Part shown: one piece after another, positions 48,235-55,245 of the stretch | Position numbering within the stretch: position 1 is the first letter of the stretch | Layout of the letters: the number at the start of each line of letters is the position of its first letter | Assembly (NCBI RefSeq): GCF_001039355.2 | Contig: NW_019775456.1 | Location: forward strand, 243,609-298,853 | DNA from: Lingula anatina | Lineage: Eukaryota > Brachiopoda > Lingulata > Lingulida > Lingulidae | Length of the DNA stretch: 55,245 nucleotides | Direction: 5' to 3' | Position numbers and translations under genes: made by a program | The notes under the pieces: generated by a model | What the model was told of the DNA's origin: nothing | What the model saw: only the letters and a program-made list of their open reading frames with translations | The model's database searches: none

Positions 48235-48772
48235 CAGGCCTACCCAACTACCAGACTCGGCACCTAGGGATCCTGAATTAACCGGTATCTCGGACCACAC
48301 TACCCGTTTTCAAGGAGTGTGTCAGATCGTATTTCGGAGTATCATACCCCAGAACAAATTTTGTAGGACGACTGCGAGCTCATCCACGCTCGACTGAACA
48401 ACCTCTTACTTTAGAGTACTCTATTTCATTGTCTCTATGGGGGTATATGGGGACTTTACGACATTTGGTTTGAATGTTTTAACCACTTTTGATAGGGCTA
48501 TTTTGCATTGTATTAGATTAATGTGGCAGTCTAAGGTTCATCTAGGTGGCTTTCAAATTTATGCACCCGGTTTTAAAATCATATAGCGATTAAATACGAC
48601 AATCGTTTACTATCCAATCAAGGTGACAGCCGAGCGTGGGCTCATCCTGTCGGTGTTCTGACTGATACTCCGAAATGCGATCTGACACACACCTTGAAAA
48701 CGGGTAGTGTGGTCCAATATACCGGTTAATTCAGGATCCTTAGGTGCCGAGTCTGGTAGTTGGTTAGGCCTG
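48235..48772. mobile_element. 538-bp DNA element with about 160-bp terminal inverted repeats
   Basis: The left end CAGGCCTACCCAACTACCAG and the right end inverted CAGGCCTAACCAACTACCAG stay paired for about 160 bp. ATATT flanks both sides (48230-48234, 48773-48777). It has no coding capacity and its superfamily is unassigned. Confidence 0.85.
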
Positions 48773-49471
48773 ATATTGTCAAAACTAAAAAATTGAAAGA
48801 AATGGAAAAACTATTTTCCATAAAAGATGGTGTAAAAATAGTTTATTTTACATCAATGATATTATAAATGACATTTAAAATCCCCTCTCTCTAGAGGAAT
48901 TCAACAAAAAACTAGAGGATCAGAGAGGCAATATATCGCCTCCAGATATTGTACCACCAGCTGGAGTAAGTGCCACCACCACCACCACCACCACCACCAC
49001 CACCTCTACCAGTGCTGTGCTTGACAAACTCTACAAACTGCAATGAACCAGTTCTCAAAATTTGCCAAAAGAATTAAAAGACTGCATGACCTTAGTAAAA
49101 ATGGTTTGATCAAGGCCATTTTCATACTCAACCTGTATATTCATAACATTAATTACTCCTGTGATTTTCAAGACAATGGGCCTATTGGTTTTCCTTGAAA
49201 TGTGTTATCAGTGTTGCACATACAGTGTATGCTAAAAAAGGGGGAAAACAGCGTAACTTTTGAAAAAAATGGCCTGATCATGCTCATTTTTAAACTGTAT
49301 TTTACGAATAAACATCAGTTCCATAAGATTGAAGACAGAAGACAAAACCGCTTTCCACTTAATGTGTTATCACTGAAAGTGCATGGCAATGGTAGAAGGC
49401 AACGATGATGACAGAGGCAGGTGACAGCTATATGTACAGACATATCTGTGTGGGTACATAAAAAAGCAGTA

Positions 49472-49505
<34 letters not shown>

Positions 49506-50117
49506 TGAGAGACAGAGACCAGGAGTGACTACTTTTAGTGAGATGACCTAGTTTTAAACACTTCAGTGTATGTGGTAGTCTGCCTCAAGAGTGCATTTTG
49601 AGGGCTCCTAAACAAGTCAAGCACACAATGTTAAGTTGCTGTGGCCATTTAGTTACACATAGTGTTTTACTGATTATGGGATGCTTTACCGGGTATTTCA
49701 GTTTGGCAAGTGAAAATGGAAATTAATAATTCAAATCGTTCTTAAAGAGTAATAAAATGCATGATGTTGTACACTTATTTCATGTATTTATGTTCCATTT
49801 GTATAAAGCAAAAGAAAAAATTATATAAGTATTTTGACATATTGTTTTCTATGTAATATGAAATCATTTCTTTTGATATGTATTGAAATTATACAATAGA
49901 ATTTTGAATTAAAGTGCTTTTTAAAGAGGGAAAATTTGGAGAAATAGTTTCATTGAGCTAGAAAAATTATTATTTCAAAATAGCATATTTTAATGTTTAA
50001 TAAATTTGATGTATACATAATCCAAGGTTGCAGTATGATTGTGAATACATGTACAAGAGTTTTAATTGAACTAAAATTATAATAAATATAATAGCTTGAA
50101 ACTGCAAATATTTGGCT

Positions 50118-50650
50118 TCAAAGGTCAATTTCAGGGTAAAAGTTAGACTGACAATTTATGACTTCTTATTCAAGTTCAATCGTAACTATGGGTGTATCCC
50201 TGCCAGGTTTAGAGATAAAAAAAGACAAAATTTTGAAAGGTTCAGTTCATGAGGAAAAGTAAGTCAAAGGTCAATTTCAAGGTCACAGTTAGATTGATTG
50301 CCAGTATATGACTTCCTATTCAAGTTCAACAGTAACTATGGACACATCTCTGCCAGTTTTGGAAATATAAAGGCCAGAAAATTTGCAAAGTGCGGTTCTT
50401 CGTAAAAAGTAGGTCAAAAATCAGTTACAGGTCTCAATTAGATAGCCAGTATATGACTTCCTATTCAAGGTCAATAGTAAATATGGGCATATCCCTGCCA
50501 GTTATAGAGATGTAAGAGACAGGAAATTTGCAAAGTTCAGTTAATGGTGAAAAGTAGGTCAAATGTCATTTTCAAGGTCACAATCAGATTGCCAGTATAT
50601 GACTTCCTATTAATTTCAATAGTAACTATGGGCGTATCTCTACTAATTTT
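50118..50650. repeat. tandem repeat, about 147 bp x 3.6
   Basis: The units share AGGTCAATTTCAAGGTCACA and CCAGTATATGACTTCCTATT at about 147-bp spacing (50160, 50308, 50455, 50601). It is absent from the left arm. Confidence 0.8.
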
Positions 50651-51050
50651 TGAGTAATTCACATATTATAATCACCACTGAAACTTGCAACATTGTACCT
50701 TTTGATATAGCCCAAATCATAAACTTATTGAAAAAAAAAAAAAAAAAAAAACACTCCAGTAATGCCCTTGACAAGCTCTACAAAATGCAAAAAAAGAATA
50801 GGTCTCTAGCATTAACGGTTCCAGAATTAGAGAGAGTTTTCAGTTTCGGTATCTTACATGTATGGCCGCTATTCCGTGAAAATGCACCAATTGATCCCAA
50901 ACTCAGAGAGATGAAAGATGACCTGAAGGGTAACACCTGCCAATAATATTATAGGTTAGGTCAGTGTAGTCCCTGAATTTTAGCGCAAATAATTTTCTTT
51001 TCATAAACAATGTTTTTTTGAAAATTTTGGCCCGTTTGACCTTAAAATAA

Positions 51051-51063
51051 AGGTCAAAGGTCA
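51051..51063. promoter_or_regulatory. perfect DR1 nuclear-receptor-type motif within the repeat unit
   Basis: AGGTCAAAGGTCA, two AGGTCA half-sites one base apart, the DR1 layout bound by RXR/HNF4-type receptors. Degenerate versions occur in the sister units at about 39113 and 52799. There is no functional evidence. Confidence 0.3.
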
Positions 51064-51732
51064 AATCCAAGGGCATATTTGGAATCTCCACATATACCCG
51101 GTAACTTTTGGTCAAGCTTCTGTAGTAATTTTTTTCATAATTCCTTCGGTTTGGGAGATATTCCGCATTGAATTTTCAAAAATTTTGACAGAAGTGCATT
51201 TCAGCGAGCGTTATGACCAGGCTAATGCAGTGACTGAGACAAAAAAAAAAAAAAAAGGGGGATTCAAGTTGAGGTTATATGTGACCTAAATCCAAGAGAT
51301 GGGGACAGGGGTCCTTGCAGTCTAGGAGGAGAAGTGCTAACGGTGACTTGTATCCGGCGCCAGAACGCGGACGAGACGGGTCAGGGCTAACTATGACCAG
51401 CCCCGCCAAGCCTTATGTTTTATTTTCCAGAGGTTCAAAATTTATTACACAATACCGTTTTGCACATTTTGCTTTCACCACCACATTGTACTTTTAATAC
51501 AGCATAACACGAAAACCGTATGAAATCCAAAAAATCGGAGACCACCTACAGTGTTGGGCTTTACATGCTCTACAAAATGCAAAAAAGAACGGGTCTATTA
51601 ACGTTTCCAGAATAAGAGACAGTTTTCAGTTTCGGTATCTTATGGCCGCTACTCCCGTGAAAATGCACCGATTGACCCCAAATTTACGGAGATGAAAGAT
51701 GACCCGAAGGGTAACACTTTCCAATAATATTA

Positions 51733-52692
51733 GGGGAGACCGGGGCTAGTTGGACCCCTGGGTAAGTTGGCCCCCCGTCAATTTATGACAAAGTAACTAC
51801 GAGGTAAAAAAATAGGCCACATACTCTTGTAGAGTGACCGTAGCCTAGCTACAATGCTAAGGAAGTGTCGGACGTTAAAAAGTTTAACTTAAGCGGTGAG
51901 TCGAAATAAAGTATTTTTGCAACTAAAAGTAATTTTGTTAAAGAGATTTAAAAATCTATTTCATAATATATGTATAGGACATCAAACTGAAGCTCATTGT
52001 TTCATGTTTCACGGTCATCGTTGCTCATTCTAGCACCATGAATGGCTGCCATCCTTTAAAATAAAAAGTGTGCACCCGGGGCTAGTTGCCCCCCTTGACT
52101 CGGGGCAAGTTGGACCCTTATATTACCCACAAACCTTTGCGCGCAACACAGCTAGAGACCATTGTTGAAACAAACTCAATGGTTTAAAACTGAAAATGTA
52201 ACTTTCTTTTAAAACGAAAATTTATTATTCGTTTTCATTCATTAAATACCTGCTTTATACCATTATTAATAAATTCTTTATTAAAATAAAACAAATTTTA
52301 TTGATAGATATTCTGCTTCTTGCAACTTATACCCCTACAACGTGACGTACGGAAACCTCAATAAATCTGCCTCATTTGAACTATTTATTCATCAAACACT
52401 CTCAAAAGTCAATTTAATAAATTAAAAATGTATAAAAATGTATTACAAGGCGTTAACGTAGGATATTTACTTCATTTTTGTATAGAGGGCCAACTTGCCC
52501 CGACCCTGACGTCAACTGCGTTTTTTGTCAAATTGTGAGCCATCTGGCATTATATTTGAAAAATAATGACGTTGCATACGTAGCTTAGTTCATGGGGCTT
52601 ACTTTGAAACCAGTTTTGTTACTCTAACTCATTCCTAGTTGGCTCTACAAGGCCAAAAGTGTCTAACTGGGCCAACTAGCCCCGGTCTCTCC
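51733..52692. mobile_element. 960-bp TA-flanked element with GGGGCTAGTTGG subterminal repeats
   Basis: The ends are GGGGAGACCGGGGCTAGTTGG-like and its reverse complement, with TA at 51731-51732 and 52693-52694. The empty site is visible in the left arm (CCAATAATATTATTGG at about 38440-38455). Inside are several variants of the end motif in both orientations (GGTAAGTTGGCCCC, GGGGCAAGTTGG, CCAACTTGCCCC). No transposase was seen. Confidence 0.82.
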
Positions 52693-53086
52693 TATTGGTT
52701 AAGTCTGTGTAGTTTCTGAATATCAGGGCAAATAATTTTTTTTTCGTAAAAAAATTTGTTTTTTGTTTTTTAATTTTGGCCGGTTTGACCTTGAAGCAAA
52801 GGTCAAAGATCAAATCCAAGGGCATATTTGAAATCTTCACATATGACTTTCGGTCAGCCGTCTGTAGAAAATTTTCCCGTAATTCCTTCAGTAGGGTAGA
52901 TAATTGGCAATGAATTTTCAAAAATTTTGACAAGGGCGCATTTCAACGAGCGTCACGCCCAGGTCAATGCACCGACTGAGACAAAAAAAACCTAGGGGTT
53001 CAAGTTGAGGTTATATGTGACCTAAATCCAAGAGATGGGGACAGGGGTCCTTGCGGTCTAGGAGGAGAAGCGGTAACGGTGACTTG

Positions 53087-53150
53087 TATCCGGCACCAGT
53101 ACGCGGAGCCGGCGGAGCCAACGGAGCCGGCGGAGCCGGACAAGACGGGT
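53087..53150. repeat. GC-rich GGAGCCGGC short tandem repeat
   Basis: Repeats of GCGGAGCCGG with one ACGGAGCC variant at the outer end of the right arm. The left arm has only a short equivalent near 38815. Confidence 0.6.
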
Positions 53151-53157
53151 CGGGACT

Positions 53158-53529
53158 AAAACCTTGAGTACCACCAGCGTACACGCTGGTGGTACTAATT
53201 AAACCTTAACACTAACTTTCTGGGCTAATTCAGTATCCAAAAGAGCTAATCATCTAAATGGCTATCTCTTCCCATGGAAGGAAATTGCACATAGCATTCC
53301 AGGAAATAATTGGCTCGATTAAACAAGTTACCAAACCATCCAGATATTTTTTCACAAAAAAAAAATAATAATAATAATAAATAAATAAAAAATAACAATA
53401 ATAATAACAATAATAAATAAAATAAATAAATAAATTTAAAAAAAAATAAAAATCCTCTAAAGCCATATAATATCACCAGATAAAGGTGTAGGTGAATGAC
53501 AGACAAATATTTAATAAAACCTTGAGTAC
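53158..53529. repeat. 14-bp direct repeat flanking a hairpin and AT-rich block
   Basis: AAAACCTTGAGTAC occurs at 53158-53171 and 53516-53529. The first runs into a 28-nt near-perfect palindrome (53168-53195, GTACCACCAGCG stem). The block ends in (ATA)n-type low complexity. It could be a target duplication around an insertion. Confidence 0.4.
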
Positions 53530-54495
53530 TATTATTATGAACTAATATCTAAGAAACAGATCACACGAAACTTAAGTCGCTCCAATTCAGAATAAATCAT
53601 AGAATATTCAATACATATGCTTATCTTAAGAATTTGTGAAGTTTGCAGTACTATCGTAATGAAAATGATTAAAAGTATGGAATATAAAAGTACAGATATA
53701 AAGTTGTGATCGTAATGAATACATTGTACCTTTCATAACTGATACAATATGCATTTGTTAAGATGTTAAACAGTGTAAGTAAGAGAGTTAAAAAGTGCAT
53801 GTGTTGTTCAATAATAACAAAAGAATAAGGGAGTATAGTTATCATTCCTTCAGGATGATACAATGAAAAATCTGTATTAATAGAAATGGCGACCTAAGGT
53901 CAAGTAACATACCATTGCCTAATAAGAGAATGATTATATTTTGGTAATGACGTAATGATGGAAAGTTCTGGAAAAAGGGATAATCATAGACATTGTGTAA
54001 GAGCTGAGGAATTTTTACATTATCAAATAAGGTAATGTAGGAGAAAGACTTTGTGATACATCATGACATTGGAATGACGATCTATAGGATAAAAGAGAAT
54101 ACATTATAACTGGAAAATAAGAATATACGAATAAATCTTTTAGGCTCCCAAAAAGATGTAGGCCTATGTTCTTCATTAATAGTACAGGCAAAATAGCGGT
54201 ACTATAACTGGTGGAGGAAATCGATCCAGCTACCTACACGCTCTAGATGCAAGGAGAAAATCCAGCAGATTGGAGTCCACCAGCAGCTAACACTAGGCAA
54301 GCAGTAGAAAAGAAGAAAATCGAGGGTCTGGAAGGTAAGACATCACAGAGACTTACAAAACAAACAATCAAATTTTATACAAGGACACCAAACTAGGGAA
54401 AATATTCTGTACGTTTTTTTGGGGGGATTGCCCACATGTAAAACTTGTTTGGACGTGCACCATTTGCCCCGCTAAAGATAATTTAGGGTATCAGG

Positions 54496-54556
54496 ACAAT
54501 TCCCCCCCGGACAATTCCCCTCGGACAATTCCCCTCGGACAATTCCCCCCGGACGA
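54496..54556. repeat. GGACAATTCCCC tandem repeat, about 15 bp x 4
   Basis: Four near-identical units (GGACAATTCCCCTC type), followed by a C run at about 54566-54579. Confidence 0.75.
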
Positions 54557-54773
54557 TCCTCCCTCCCCCCCCCCCCCCCGAAAGAATATATATTTATATA
54601 CAAAATATAAAGTAAAGAGTACAAAGTTAAAATCTTTTCATCCATTTTATGAATATTTTTCAGTTTGATGCAACTCGAGGATAGATAATATTCATTAAAT
54701 TAAACAAACTTTTTTCATGTAGTACAAGCACAGAAGATAGAAGTACAGAACATTTTATTAAAAATCTGATCAA

Positions 54774-54990
54774 AGTACATCTCTAGTAAAGTTGGGGTAA
54801 AAAGATGATCTCACTCATCCAGGTGACCCTTTGATAAATTAACTGTTACTTTTTTAAAAGTTAAATTAAAATTGCTTAATTACTCTCCCCCCCTTGATTG
54901 AGTCTTGAATCAAGGTGCATCTCTAGGGAGAGGTGGGGTAAACAGATTTTCTCGCTTATCCAGGTATCCCTTTGATTATTTGTCACTTGT
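54774..54990. repeat. two direct copies of a 75-bp segment
   Basis: Copies near 54774 and 54918 share GCATCTCTAG, GGGGTAAA.AGAT and ATCCAGGT..CCCTTTGAT, about 144 bp apart. Confidence 0.5.
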
Positions 54991-55245
54991 AATTGCTTGA
55001 CCATTACCCACCTACTCACTACCCACCAAAATAAAATCTGTTTACCCGTTTATCTGTTTACCCAACCTTTACTTGAAGGATAGGTGGTTATACTTTAATT
55101 AGATGTTTGATAAAACTTTCTGTACTAGTACTAAATGAAAAAGGAATTTGTTATAAAATAATTTGTTTCATGATGAAGTTGCATTATCACACTAAAAATA
55201 TTAATAAAATGGATGAAATGTTAAAACTTTACACTTTTTACAATA

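Larger units (their letters stand above)
48911..52904. repeat. right arm of a long inverted repeat
   Basis: Reverse complement of 38231-40368, expanded by two insertions: a region with 147-bp tandem repeats (about 49815-50690) and a 960-bp TA-flanked element (51733-52692). A further partial unit continues to about 53157 beyond the paired part. Confidence 0.85.
53200..55245. other. AT-rich end region, no gene recognised
   Basis: A short open frame (ATG 54247, about 49 residues, MQGENPADWSPPAANTRQ) follows TGGTGGAGGAAATCG. That arrangement could be a primer-binding site and gag start of an LTR element, but no LTR pair or pol sequence is visible, so it is left unassigned. Confidence 0.3.

Noticed and set aside
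50650-50946. 98-residue plus-strand open frame
   Set aside because: It lies in the repeat unit of the right arm. The homologous units elsewhere are interrupted in this frame.
54180-54400. Possible LTR-retrotransposon start (primer-binding-like TGGTGGAGGAAATC and a short ORF)
   Set aside because: No repeated LTR, no gag zinc finger and no pol in the window; evidence too thin.
54496-54556. Regularly spaced repeats resembling a CRISPR array
   Set aside because: The units are contiguous 14-15-bp tandem repeats without spacers, in a eukaryotic genome.

Overview
The window is spliced eukaryotic DNA from a repeat-rich animal, most likely a marine invertebrate and possibly a mollusc or other lophotrochozoan. 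The clade is inferred from protein divergence and repeat style and is not proven. Genes have short exons with GT/AG borders and long AT-rich introns. The assembly has two long N gaps (15563-16115, 41739-41799) and four single-N joins (19977, 28160, 32328, 37110); all but 15563-16115 and 37110 are flanked by duplicated sequence.

Layout. 1-1649, + strand: the last two coding exons of an unrecognised gene. 4320-13940, - strand: a twelve-exon synphilin-1 (SNCAIP) orthologue of about 1401 residues. It has the N-terminal LDLDxLDF-type motif, ankyrin repeats, a coiled coil and a long serine-rich tail, and all exon phases agree. 18205-21863, - strand: a complete six-exon acid-sphingomyelinase-like phosphodiesterase (SMPDL3 family, copy 1, 416 residues). 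25667-31872, - strand: a second SMPDL3 gene (copy 2, 453 residues). A further set of its exons 1-3 lies at 33111-35387, and its exon 4 appears twice. Both look like unmerged haplotypes or contig-end overlaps rather than real extra genes.

From about 38.2 to 53.2 kb there is no host gene. A pair of long inverted arms (38231-40368 and 48911-52904) built of tandem satellite-like units encloses 8.5 kb. That interior holds two truncated non-LTR retrotransposons, a decayed Tc1 transposon, more tandem repeats and several palindromic DNA elements. 53.2-55.2 kb is AT-rich with simple and short tandem repeats and no recognisable gene.

The two SMPDL3 genes share every intron position, so they are tandem paralogues. 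Copy 1 has lost a cysteine pair and the hydrophobic C-terminal tail that copy 2 keeps, which suggests a soluble secreted form beside a possibly GPI-anchored form. Mobile elements sit against copy 1: a mariner 51 bp upstream of its ATG, a MITE 12 nt from a weak splice donor, and an (ATT)n tract against a splice acceptor.
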